Positions 16,786 to 24,428 of a DNA stretch of 64,000 nucleotides are shown one piece after another. This DNA comes from Comamonadaceae bacterium. GTDB taxonomy: Bacteria > Pseudomonadota > Gammaproteobacteria > Burkholderiales > Burkholderiaceae_C. Made by a program: the position numbers and the translations under genes. The stretch lies in assembly GCA_004144865.1 (NCBI GenBank), contig SEAY01000014.1, positions 1 to 64,000 on the forward strand, given 5' to 3'. A model generated the notes under the pieces. That model saw nothing but the letters and a program-made list of their open reading frames with translations, searched no databases and was not told where the DNA came from. Positions within the stretch are counted from its first letter, which is position 1; every line of letters begins with the position of its first letter.

Positions 16786-17826
16786 ATGATCACCAAGGCC
16801 TTCGCCACCGCGACGCTGCTCGCCGCCACGGCCCTCTCCGCGACCGCGCAGGAGCAGGTGCTGAACCTCTACTCGGCCCGCCACTACTCGACCGACGAGG
16901 CGCTGTACGCCAACTTCACCAAGGCCACCGGCATCAAGATCAATCGCGTGGACGCGGACGATGCCGGTATTCTGGCCCGCCTGAAGGCCGAGGGCGCCGC
17001 GTCGCCCGCCGACGTGATCCTGCTCGTCGATGCCGCGCGCCTGTACCGCGGCGAGCAGGACGGCCTGTTCAAGCCCGTGAAGTCGAAGCTGCTGGAGGAC
17101 GCGATTCCGGCGCAGTACCGCTCCACCACGGCCGAAGGCACCACCTGGTTCGGGTTCTCCACCCGCGCGCGCGTGGTCGTGTACGACAAGGTCAAGGTCA
17201 AGCGCGAGGACGTGGACACCTACGAGGAACTGGCCGACCCGAAGAACAAGGGCAAGGTCTGCCTGCGTTCCGGCTCGCACCCGTACAACCTCTCGCTGTT
17301 CGGCGCCGTGATGCAGCACGTCGGCGAGCAGAAGACCGAGCAGTGGCTCAAGGGCATCGTCGACAACATGGCCCGCGCGCCCAAGGGCGGCGATACCGAC
17401 CAGGTCAAGGCCGTCGGCGCCGGCGAATGCCAGGTTGCGGTGAGCAACAGCTACTACGTGGCCCGCCTGCTGCGCTCGACCAACCCCGAGGACAAGGCGC
17501 TGATGGAGCGCGTGGGCATCGTGTTCCCCAACCAGGGCAGTTGGGGCACGCACCTCAACGTCGCCGGCGGCGCGGTGGCGAAGAACGCCAAGAACACCGG
17601 CGCCGCCGTGAAGTTCCTCGAGTACCTCGCCAGCCCCGAGGCGCAGAACCACTTCGCCAACGGCAACAACGAGTGGCCCACCGCCAAGGGCGTGAAGGTG
17701 AGCAACCCCGCGCTGCAGGCCATGAGCGGCGGCGGCGACTTCAAGGCCGAGACGATCCCGCTCGCGGCCGTGGGCGCCAACACCGTGAAGATCCAGCAGA
17801 TGCTGGACCGCGTCGGCTTCAAGTGA
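16786..17826 (+). CDS. Ferric iron ABC transporter substrate-binding protein (FbpA/FutA-like)
   Basis: A periplasmic Fe3+-binding protein of 346 residues. Residues 1-21 are a signal peptide (ending SATA), followed by the family start LNLYSARHYSTDEALYANF. The adjacent tyrosines in NSYYVARLL (about 222-223) are the iron ligands of FbpA/FutA. EWPTAKGVKVSNP near the end is also typical. No permease or ATPase gene adjoins it; the nearest ABC importer, at 34.6-38.5 kb, has its own binding protein. A Fur-like site upstream supports iron regulation. A strong terminator follows the gene. Confidence 0.88.
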   Translation: MITKAFATATLLAATALSATAQEQVLNLYSARHYSTDEALYANFTKATGIKINRVDADDAGILARLKAEGAASPADVILLVDAARLYRGEQDGLFKPVKSKLLEDAIPAQYRSTTAEGTTWFGFSTRARVVVYDKVKVKREDVDTYEELADPKNKGKVCLRSGSHPYNLSLFGAVMQHVGEQKTEQWLKGIVDNMARAPKGGDTDQVKAVGAGECQVAVSNSYYVARLLRSTNPEDKALMERVGIVFPNQGSWGTHLNVAGGAVAKNAKNTGAAVKFLEYLASPEAQNHFANGNNEWPTAKGVKVSNPALQAMSGGGDFKAETIPLAAVGANTVKIQQMLDRVGFK

Positions 17827-17840
17827 CGACGCGGTAGCGT

Positions 17841-17894
17841 CGTCATCCCCGCGCAGGCGGGAAACCAGGAAGGCCCGCGATCGCGGGCCTTTTT
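17841..17894 (+). terminator. Palindromic repeat (family A) followed by an intrinsic terminator
   Basis: Positions 17841-17868 hold a family A repeat (CCCCGCGCAGGCGGGAA core). Positions 17871-17890 form a perfect 20-bp palindrome (AGGCCCGCGATCGCGGGCCT) followed by TTTT, an intrinsic terminator for the iron-binding protein gene. Confidence 0.85.
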
Positions 17895-17907
17895 CGTTGC
17901 CTGATAA

Positions 17908-17923
17908 TTGACGTTTACGTCAA
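17908..17923. promoter_or_regulatory. LiuR-like operator upstream of the short-chain dehydrogenase gene
   Basis: TTGACGT-TT-ACGTCAA is a perfect 7-bp dyad 17 bp before the start codon. It matches the form of sites for LiuR, the MerR-family repressor of branched-chain amino acid catabolism in proteobacteria. The downstream gene is of the type expected in isoleucine breakdown. Confidence 0.6.
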
Positions 17924-17940
17924 CGTCACCAGGAGCAGAG

Positions 17941-18699
17941 ATGGAAATCAAGGGCAAGGTGTTCATCGTTACCGGCGGCGCCTCCGGCCTCGGCGAAGGC
18001 ACGGCGCGCATGCTGGCCGCGGCCGGCGGCAAGGTCGTCGTCGCCGACATGCAGGCCGAGAAGGGCGAGCAGGTCGCGAAGGAAATCGGCGGCGCGTTCG
18101 TCAAGTGCGACGTGAGCCAGGAAGCCGACGCCCAGGCCGTGGTGGCCAAGGCCGTCTCGCTGGGCAAGCTGATGGGCCTGGTCAACTGCGCCGGCATCGC
18201 GCCGGCGGAGAAGACCGTGGGCAAGAACGGCGCGCACAACTTCGGCGTGTTCGCCAAGACCATCACGGTCAACCTGGTCGGCTCCTTCAACATGATCCGC
18301 CTGGCCGCCGAAGCGATGGCGAAGAACGAGCCGGAGTCCACCGGCGAGCGCGGCTGCATGATCTCCACCGCCTCCGTGGCGGCCTACGACGGCCAGATCG
18401 GCCAGGCCGCGTACGCCGCCTCCAAGGGCGGCGTCGTGGGCATGACCCTGCCGATCGCGCGCGACCTCGCCCGCAACGGCATCCGCAACATGACGATCGC
18501 CCCCGGCATCTTCGGCACGCCCATGCTGTTCGGCATGCCCAAGGAAGTGCAGGACGCGCTGGCCGCCAGCGTGCCGTTCCCCTCGCGCCTGGGCACGCCG
18601 GAGGACTACGCCAAGCTCGCCCGGCACATCTTCGAGAACGACATGCTCAATGGCGAAGTGATCCGCCTCGACGGCGCGATCCGCCTGGCCCCGAAGTAA
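17941..18699 (+). CDS. Short-chain dehydrogenase, 3-hydroxyacyl-CoA dehydrogenase type II-like
   Basis: A 252-residue classical SDR. The cofactor motif is [10 protein letters not shown] (about 11-20), with Asp at the end of beta-2 (VADM) favouring NAD+. NCAGIAPA is the structural NAG motif. The catalytic Ser is in [11 protein letters not shown], with Tyr and Lys in YAASKGG. The insertion [22 protein letters not shown] is characteristic of the HSD10 / 3-hydroxy-2-methylbutyryl-CoA dehydrogenase group of isoleucine and fatty acid degradation. A LiuR-like dyad overlaps the promoter region, consistent with that role. AGGAG precedes the ATG at 17941. Confidence 0.88.
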   Translation: MEIKGKVFIVTGGASGLGEGTARMLAAAGGKVVVADMQAEKGEQVAKEIGGAFVKCDVSQEADAQAVVAKAVSLGKLMGLVNCAGIAPAEKTVGKNGAHNFGVFAKTITVNLVGSFNMIRLAAEAMAKNEPESTGERGCMISTASVAAYDGQIGQAAYAASKGGVVGMTLPIARDLARNGIRNMTIAPGIFGTPMLFGMPKEVQDALAASVPFPSRLGTPEDYAKLARHIFENDMLNGEVIRLDGAIRLAPK

Positions 18700-18770
18700 G
18701 CCGCCCCGCGCGGGGCGGCGCGGCCCTATAGTTCCTGCGGCACGACCGCCAGGGAACCAGGAGAAGAACC

Positions 18771-20570
18771 ATGCGCCGCCCCTTCCTCGCCGCGCTGGCC
18801 GCCGCCAGCCTGCTGGCCGCCTGCGCCAGCGCGCCGACCGGCCGCTTCACGTACACCGTCCCGCAGCAGCCCGAAGGCGCCTCGGGCTTCACGGCCAAGC
18901 CGGGCTGGGCCACCACGCAGTTCGCGGTGGCCGCGGCCAATCCGCTCGCCACCGACGCCGGCTACCAGGTGCTCAGGGCCGGCGGTTCGGCCATCGACGC
19001 GGCGATAGCCGTGCAGATGGTGTTGACCCTGGTGGAGCCGCAGTCCAGCGGCATCGGCGGCGGCGCCTTCCTGCTCCATGCGAAAGGCGCCAATGTCGAA
19101 GCGTTCGACGGCCGCGAGACCGCGCCGATGGCGGCCGACGAACGCCTCTTCCTGGGCGCCGACGGCAAGCCCCTCGCCTTCTACGACGCGGTCGTCGGTG
19201 GGCGCTCGGTGGGCACGCCGGGCACGCTCAAAATGCTGGAGATGGCGCACCGGCAGCATGGCAGGCTGCCGTGGTCCACGCTGTTCCAGCCCGCCATCAC
19301 GCTTGCCGAGAACGGCTTCCGCGTGAGCCCGCGGCTGAACACCCTGCTGGCCAACGAAGCGCACCTGAAGAAGGACGCCACGGCGGCCGCCTACTTCTAC
19401 CGGCCCGATGGCCAGCCCTGGCCCGTCGGCCACACGCTGCGCAACCCGGAACTCGCCGCCGTGCTGAAGCGCGTGGCGAACGAAGGCACCCGGGCCTTCT
19501 ACGAAGGCGAGATCCCGCAGGCGATCGTCGCCAAGGTGCAGGGGCATCCGGCCAACCCGGGCAAGCTTGCGTTGGGCGACTTCGCGGCCTACCAGCCGAA
19601 AAAGCGCGCGCCCCTCTGCCACGACTTCCGCGCCCAGGCGCGCGACTACCGCGTCTGCGGCTTCCCGCCCCCGAGTTCCGGTGCCATTGCGGTGGGCCAG
19701 ATCCTCGGCATCCTCGCCCATACCAATGCGCACACGCTGCCGGTGGTGGAAGGCGTGCCTTCCGCCGACTGGCTGCACCTCTACACCGAGGCGGCGCGCC
19801 TGGCTTTCGCCGATCGCGGCCAGTACCTGGCCGACCCGGACTTCTTGCAGCCGCCCGCGGGCAACTGGATGAGCCTGCTCGATCCGGCCTACCTGCGCAG
19901 CCGCGCCGCCCTGATCGGCACGCAGAGCATGAAGGTCGCGCAGCCCGGCAATCCCGGCCAGCGCACCAGCCGCTACGCGCCCGCGCCCGAGCAGCCCGAG
20001 TACGGCACCTCGCACATCAGCATCGTCGATGCGCACGGCAACGCGGTGGCGATGACGACGACCATCGAGGACCAGTTCGGCGCGCGGCAGATGGTGCGCG
20101 GCTTCCTGTTGAACAACGAGCTCACCGATTTCAGCTTCGCACCGGCCGACGCACAGGGCCGGCCCATCGCCAACCGCGTGCAGCCGGGCAAGCGCCCGCG
20201 CTCCTCGATGGCGCCCACGCTGGTGTTCGACAAGGCCACGGGCAAGCTGCTGATGAGCGCGGGCAGCCCCGGCGGCGCGCTGATCATCCACTACACGGCC
20301 AAGACGCTGTACGGCGTCCTGAATTGGGGCCTCACGCCGCAGCAGGCCATCGACCTGCCCAACTTCGGCTCCACCAACGGCCCCACGCTGCTGGAAGAGA
20401 AGCGCTTCCCTGCGCCGGTGGTGCAGGCGCTACAGGCGCGCGGCCATGAGGTGCGCGAGATGAACATGACCAGCGGCCTGCAGGCGATCACCGTCGGCAA
20501 CGTGCACGGCAAGCCGATGCTGCTGGGCGGCGCGGACCCGCGGCGCGAAGGGATCGTGATGGGGGATTGA
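18771..20570 (+). CDS. ggt: Gamma-glutamyltransferase, lipoprotein precursor
   Basis: Cleaves and transfers gamma-glutamyl groups from glutathione and related peptides. The 599-residue proenzyme has a lipoprotein signal (AAASLLAACAS, Cys about 19), suggesting it is tethered to the envelope. The large-subunit part has GGSAIDAAIAVQMVLTLVEPQSSGIGGG. The self-cleavage site precedes Thr413 in YGTSHISIVDAHGNAV, whose Thr becomes the catalytic N-terminus of the small subunit. The small subunit contains RPRSSMAPT and the SAGSPGG turn. The start at 18771 has GGAG upstream. The gene is monocistronic and is followed by palindromic repeats. Confidence 0.93.
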   Translation: MRRPFLAALAAASLLAACASAPTGRFTYTVPQQPEGASGFTAKPGWATTQFAVAAANPLATDAGYQVLRAGGSAIDAAIAVQMVLTLVEPQSSGIGGGAFLLHAKGANVEAFDGRETAPMAADERLFLGADGKPLAFYDAVVGGRSVGTPGTLKMLEMAHRQHGRLPWSTLFQPAITLAENGFRVSPRLNTLLANEAHLKKDATAAAYFYRPDGQPWPVGHTLRNPELAAVLKRVANEGTRAFYEGEIPQAIVAKVQGHPANPGKLALGDFAAYQPKKRAPLCHDFRAQARDYRVCGFPPPSSGAIAVGQILGILAHTNAHTLPVVEGVPSADWLHLYTEAARLAFADRGQYLADPDFLQPPAGNWMSLLDPAYLRSRAALIGTQSMKVAQPGNPGQRTSRYAPAPEQPEYGTSHISIVDAHGNAVAMTTTIEDQFGARQMVRGFLLNNELTDFSFAPADAQGRPIANRVQPGKRPRSSMAPTLVFDKATGKLLMSAGSPGGALIIHYTAKTLYGVLNWGLTPQQAIDLPNFGSTNGPTLLEEKRFPAPVVQALQARGHEVREMNMTSGLQAITVGNVHGKPMLLGGADPRREGIVMGD

Positions 20571-20580
20571 GGCCATGCGC

Positions 20581-20685
20581 TGTCATTGCGGGCTCGACCC
20601 CGGATCAGGTCCGGGGCAGGCTCCGCAATCCACGACGGTGCCGAACCAGGCCTCGCATGGATCCCGGCTCAAGGCCGGGATGACA
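20581..20685. repeat. Dispersed palindromic repeats, family B, two adjacent units
   Basis: Positions 20581-20630 are an inverted copy of the unit at 12431-12480. A shorter related palindrome, ATCCCGGCTCAAGGCCGGGAT, lies at about 20661-20681. The second unit overlaps the last codons of the yihY-like gene, so the repeat supplies its stop codon. Confidence 0.8.
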
Positions 20686-21553
20686 GATCGGACGTCCGGT
20701 CGATCCGCTCGTACTCCGAAATCACCTGCGCACCGAACAACAGCAGCGTCGCCGCGATCTCCAGGCTGAACAGCACCACGATCGCGGTGGTGAGCGAACC
20801 GTACACCACGCTCACCTGCGACAGGGTGCCGAAGTACCACACCAGGATGCGGCGCGTGAGCTCCCACAGCAGCGTCGCGGTGACGCCGCCCACCAGCGCA
20901 TGCCGCCACAGCAGGCGCCCCACCGGCATCACCATGTAGATCGACGTGAGCAGCAGGATCTCGCCGGCCAGCCCCAGCAGGTACAGCAGCACGCCCGAGA
21001 CGCCTTCCAGCGACCACTGCCAGCCAAGGAACTGGATGCTGTTCTCCCCCATCGCCTGGATGCCGCCGGCGACCAGCGTCACCACCAGCAGGCCGAAGCC
21101 GAGCGACAGGATGTACAGGTACGGCAGGATGGCGGACACCAGGAAGTGCCGGCGCCGGATCTGGAAGCGGTGCAGGAAGATCACCGCCATCGCCTTCTCC
21201 AGCACGGTGAACGCGAGCGAGCTGAAGAACAGCATGGTGGCGACTAGCAGCCAGCCGATCACGTCGCGGTGCCGCACGAAATTGGAGAGCTCCGTCACGA
21301 TCGCGGCGGACTGCCCGGGCAGGATCCATTCGAGGTAGCGCTGCAGCGTCTCCAGCAGTTCCGCCTGTTCCACCCAGTGCGACAGGCCGATCACCACCAG
21401 GATCAGCAGCGGTACCACCGACAACAGCGCGTAGTAGGCCACTGCGCCCGCCAGCAGCAGGCCCTGGTTGGACTGGAAGCCCTTGAAGACACGCCGGGCA
21501 AAGGTGCCCGGATGGGCCAGGACGTAGGCCGCGGCGGGGCTGAACACGCGCAT
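20669..21553 (-). CDS. YihY/BrkB family inner membrane protein
   Basis: A 294-residue protein with six hydrophobic segments. It has the family pattern AGAVAYYALLSVVPLLILVVIG (about 36-57), FFSSLAFTVLEKAMAVIF, and a C-terminal transmembrane pair containing VYGSLTTAIVVLF and GAQVISEYER. This family was once called ribonuclease BN in error; its function is unknown, and a transport role has been suggested. The start at 21553 matches the conserved N-terminus. The C-terminal codons are provided by a dispersed repeat, so the last few residues are probably not conserved. Confidence 0.88.
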   Translation of the reverse strand: MRVFSPAAAYVLAHPGTFARRVFKGFQSNQGLLLAGAVAYYALLSVVPLLILVVIGLSHWVEQAELLETLQRYLEWILPGQSAAIVTELSNFVRHRDVIGWLLVATMLFFSSLAFTVLEKAMAVIFLHRFQIRRRHFLVSAILPYLYILSLGFGLLVVTLVAGGIQAMGENSIQFLGWQWSLEGVSGVLLYLLGLAGEILLLTSIYMVMPVGRLLWRHALVGGVTATLLWELTRRILVWYFGTLSQVSVVYGSLTTAIVVLFSLEIAATLLLFGAQVISEYERIDRTSDLSSRP

Positions 21554-21659
21554 CGGCCGAGTATGCCGCCGGCGCCGTGTCGCGGGGGCGACGTACTCGG
21601 GCTTTCCCCTCATCCGGGCGCGCCTCCGCGGCCCTAGATTCGTGTCCAAGGAGACACCC

Positions 21660-22637
21660 ATGAACCAGTCCCGTATTTCCCGCCGGCGCATCGTGCAGGC
21701 GGCCCTCGCCTCGCCCGCCCTCGCAGCTTTCCCGGCCCTGGCGCAGGAGAAGTTCCCCAGCCGTCCCATCCGCCTGATCTGCCCCTGGCCGGCCGGCGGC
21801 TCGACCGATGCCGTGCTGCGTTCGCTGGGGGAAAGCGCGGGCAAGACGCTGGGCCAGCAGATCGTGATCGAGAACAAGGGCGGGGCCGGCGGCATGCTGG
21901 GCGCGGCCGAACTGGTGGGCGCCAAGCCCGACGGCTATACGCTCAGCCAGCTGCCGCACGGCGTGTTCCGCATCCCGCACATGCAGAAGACCTCGTTCGA
22001 CACGCTGAAGGACTTCACCTGGATCGTGTGCCTGACCGGCTACACCTTCGGCCTGGTGGTCCCCGCCGACTCGCCGATCAAGTCGGTCAAGGACCTGGTG
22101 GACTACGCCAAGGCCAATCCCGGCAAGTTCACCTACGGTTCCACCGGCACCGGCACGAGCCCGCACCTGGCGGTGGAGGAGTTCGCGCAGCGCGCCGGCA
22201 TCCAGCTCAATCACATCCCCTTCAAGGGCAACGCCGAGAACATGCAGGCGATCCTGGGCGGCCACATCATGGCCGCCAGCGACGCCACCGGCTGGGCGCC
22301 GCACGTCGAGTCCGGCAAGCTGCGCCTGCTGGCCACCTACGGCAGCAAGCGCACGAAGCGCTGGCCCACGGTGCCCACGCTCGACGAGCTGGGCTACAAG
22401 ACGGTCTCGGATTCACCCTTCGGCGTGTGCGGCCCCAAGGGCATGGACCCGGCGGTGGTGAAGACCCTGCACGACGCCTTCCGCAAGACGCTGGAGGACC
22501 CGGCGGTGATGGCCACGTTCGAGAAGTACGACCAGACGGTGGTGTACATGAACACCGAGACGTACACGAAGTGGGCGCGCGAGACCTATGCCGCCGAACG
22601 CGCCACGATGGAGCGGCTGGGCCTGGTGAAGACTTGA
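21660..22637 (+). CDS. Bug-family tripartite tricarboxylate receptor (periplasmic binding protein)
   Basis: A 325-residue periplasmic binding protein of the Bug/TctC family, which is greatly expanded in Burkholderiales. The N-terminus NQSRISRRRIVQAALASPALAAF has a twin-arginine-like motif and ends with ALAQ. The family motifs follow: YPSRPIRLIVPW-like FPSRPIRLICPWPAGGSTD, IENKGGAGGMLGAAELVGAKPDGYTL, and VPTLDELGYKT. No TctAB membrane genes are near, as is usual for orphan Bug receptors. The substrate is unknown, probably a carboxylate. AAGGAG precedes the ATG at 21660. Confidence 0.92.
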   Translation: MNQSRISRRRIVQAALASPALAAFPALAQEKFPSRPIRLICPWPAGGSTDAVLRSLGESAGKTLGQQIVIENKGGAGGMLGAAELVGAKPDGYTLSQLPHGVFRIPHMQKTSFDTLKDFTWIVCLTGYTFGLVVPADSPIKSVKDLVDYAKANPGKFTYGSTGTGTSPHLAVEEFAQRAGIQLNHIPFKGNAENMQAILGGHIMAASDATGWAPHVESGKLRLLATYGSKRTKRWPTVPTLDELGYKTVSDSPFGVCGPKGMDPAVVKTLHDAFRKTLEDPAVMATFEKYDQTVVYMNTETYTKWARETYAAERATMERLGLVKT

Positions 22638-22657
22638 GGAACGTCGCGATGGATTCG

Positions 22658-22689
22658 TAGGCTGGGTTGCGCGAAGCGCACCCCAGCTT
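22658..22689. repeat. Dispersed palindromic repeat, family C
   Basis: GTAGGCTGGGTTGCGCGAAG continues into an imperfect palindrome ending CCCCAGC. Related copies lie at 30141-30172 and 53427-53459, each in the space beyond a stop codon. Confidence 0.7.
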
Positions 22690-22706
22690 GGCGGCGCGAA
22701 GCCCCG

Positions 22707-24353
22707 TCAGACGTCGATCGCGTCCGCCGAGCCCGCCTGCTTGCGCAGCTCGAACTTCTGGATCTTGCCGGTGGACGTCTTGGGCAGTTCGCCGAACACC
22801 ACCGCGCGCGGCACCTTGAAGCCGGCCAGGTGCTTCCTGCAGTGGGCGACGACCTCCTCCGCGGTGAGTTTCGCGCCCTGCTTCAGCTCCACGAAGGCGC
22901 AAGGCGTCTCGCCCCACTTCGCATCCGGCTTGGCGACGACCGCCGCGGCGAGCACGTCCGGGTGGCGGTACAGCACGTCTTCCACCTCGATGGAGGAGAT
23001 GTTCTCGCCGCCGGAGATGATGATGTCCTTGCTGCGGTCCTTGATCTTGATGTACCCGTCGGGGTACTGCACGGCCAGGTCGCCCGTGTGGTACCAGCCG
23101 CCGGCGAAGGCCTCCTGGGTGGCCCTGGCGTTCTTCAGGTAGCCCTTCATCGTGATGTTGCCGCGGAACATGATCTCGCCCATGGTCTCGCCGTCCCAGG
23201 GCACCGGCTGCATCGTCTGCGGATCGAGCACGCGCGCGCTGCGCTGCAGGTGGTAGCGCACGCCCTGGCGGGCATTGAGGCGCGCGCGCTCGCCGATGTC
23301 GAGCCGGTCCCACTCGTCGTGCTTCGCGCAGGCCGTCGCCGGCCCGTACACCTCGGTGAGGCCGTAGACATGGGTGAGGTCGAAGCCCAGCTTCTCCATG
23401 CCTTCGATCAGCGATGCCGGCGGGGCCGCGCCGGCCACCATGGCCTTCACGCCTCGCGGCAGGCCCTGCTTCAGTTCGTCCGGCGCGTTCACGAGCAACC
23501 CGTGCACGATGGGCGCGCCGCAGTAGTGGGTGACGCCGTATTCGCGGATCGCGTCGGCCATCGCCTTCGCCTCCACCTTGCGCAGGCAGACGTTGACGCC
23601 GGCGCGCGCGGCGACCGTCCAGGGGAAGCACCAGCCGTTGCAGTGGAACATGGGCAGCGTCCACAGGTAGACCGGGTGCTTCTGCATGTCCCACTCGAGG
23701 ATGTTGGAGACCGCGTTGAGCGCCGCGCCGCGGTGGTGGTAGACCACGCCCTTCGGGTTGCCGGTGGTGCCGCTGGTGTAGTTCAGCGCGATGGCGTCCC
23801 ATTCGTCGGCGGGCAGTTGCCACGCGAACTGCGGGTCGCCCGTGGCCACGAAGGCCTCGTAGGTGGTGCTGCCGATGCGCGCCGCCGGTCCCGTGAACAG
23901 CACGTCCTCGGCGTCGATCACCAGCAGCGGGGCCTTGCCCTGGCGCAGGGTGAGTGCCTTCTGCATCACCGGTGCGAATTCCGGATCCACGATCACCGCC
24001 TTCGCCTCGCCGTGGTCCAGCATGAAGGCGACGGCTTCCGGGTCGAGCCGGGTGTTGAGCGTGTTGAGCACGGCGCCCGCCATGGGGATGCCGAAGTGCG
24101 CCTCCACCATGGGCGGCGTGTTGGGCAGCATCACGGCCACGGTGTCGCCCTTCCCGAGCCCCGCGCGCTGCAGGGCGCTGGCGAGCTGCCGGCAGCGGTC
24201 GTAGGTCTGGGCCCAGGTGCGGCGCAACGGGCCGTGCACGACGGCCGTGCGTTGCGGGTAGACGTCGGCAGCGCGCTCCAGGAAGGACAGGGGCGACAGC
24301 GGCGCATGGTTCGCCTCGTTGCGCGGGAGGTCTTGGTCGAAAATGCTGGCCAT
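22707..24353 (-). CDS. AMP-forming acyl-CoA synthetase (medium-chain / AlkK-like)
   Basis: A 548-residue adenylate-forming ligase that makes an acyl-CoA from a carboxylic acid, ATP and CoA. It has the AMP motif YTSGTTGNPKGVVYHHRG (about 188-205), the YGLTEVYGP motif (about 315-323), the GGWYHTGDLA hinge and the catalytic lysine motif PKTSTGKIQKFELR near the C-terminus. It resembles medium-chain or methylmercaptopropionate-type ligases in length and in the FHCNGWCFPW motif. The start at 24353 has AGGAG nine bases upstream. It is divergent from dnaG (75 bp apart), in the place often held by rpsU in other bacteria. Confidence 0.88.
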   Translation of the reverse strand: MASIFDQDLPRNEANHAPLSPLSFLERAADVYPQRTAVVHGPLRRTWAQTYDRCRQLASALQRAGLGKGDTVAVMLPNTPPMVEAHFGIPMAGAVLNTLNTRLDPEAVAFMLDHGEAKAVIVDPEFAPVMQKALTLRQGKAPLLVIDAEDVLFTGPAARIGSTTYEAFVATGDPQFAWQLPADEWDAIALNYTSGTTGNPKGVVYHHRGAALNAVSNILEWDMQKHPVYLWTLPMFHCNGWCFPWTVAARAGVNVCLRKVEAKAMADAIREYGVTHYCGAPIVHGLLVNAPDELKQGLPRGVKAMVAGAAPPASLIEGMEKLGFDLTHVYGLTEVYGPATACAKHDEWDRLDIGERARLNARQGVRYHLQRSARVLDPQTMQPVPWDGETMGEIMFRGNITMKGYLKNARATQEAFAGGWYHTGDLAVQYPDGYIKIKDRSKDIIISGGENISSIEVEDVLYRHPDVLAAAVVAKPDAKWGETPCAFVELKQGAKLTAEEVVAHCRKHLAGFKVPRAVVFGELPKTSTGKIQKFELRKQAGSADAIDV

Positions 24354-24428
24354 GCGCTGTTCTCCTGGTCGTTCTGGCCGCAAAGCGTAGCCCTTTTCCG
24401 TCCGGTGCAGAATCCGGGAGGACTACCC

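Noticed and set aside
22830-24428. Plus-strand extension of dnaG upstream to 22830
   Set aside because: This part is antisense to the acyl-CoA ligase and has no primase similarity; DnaG starts at 24429.
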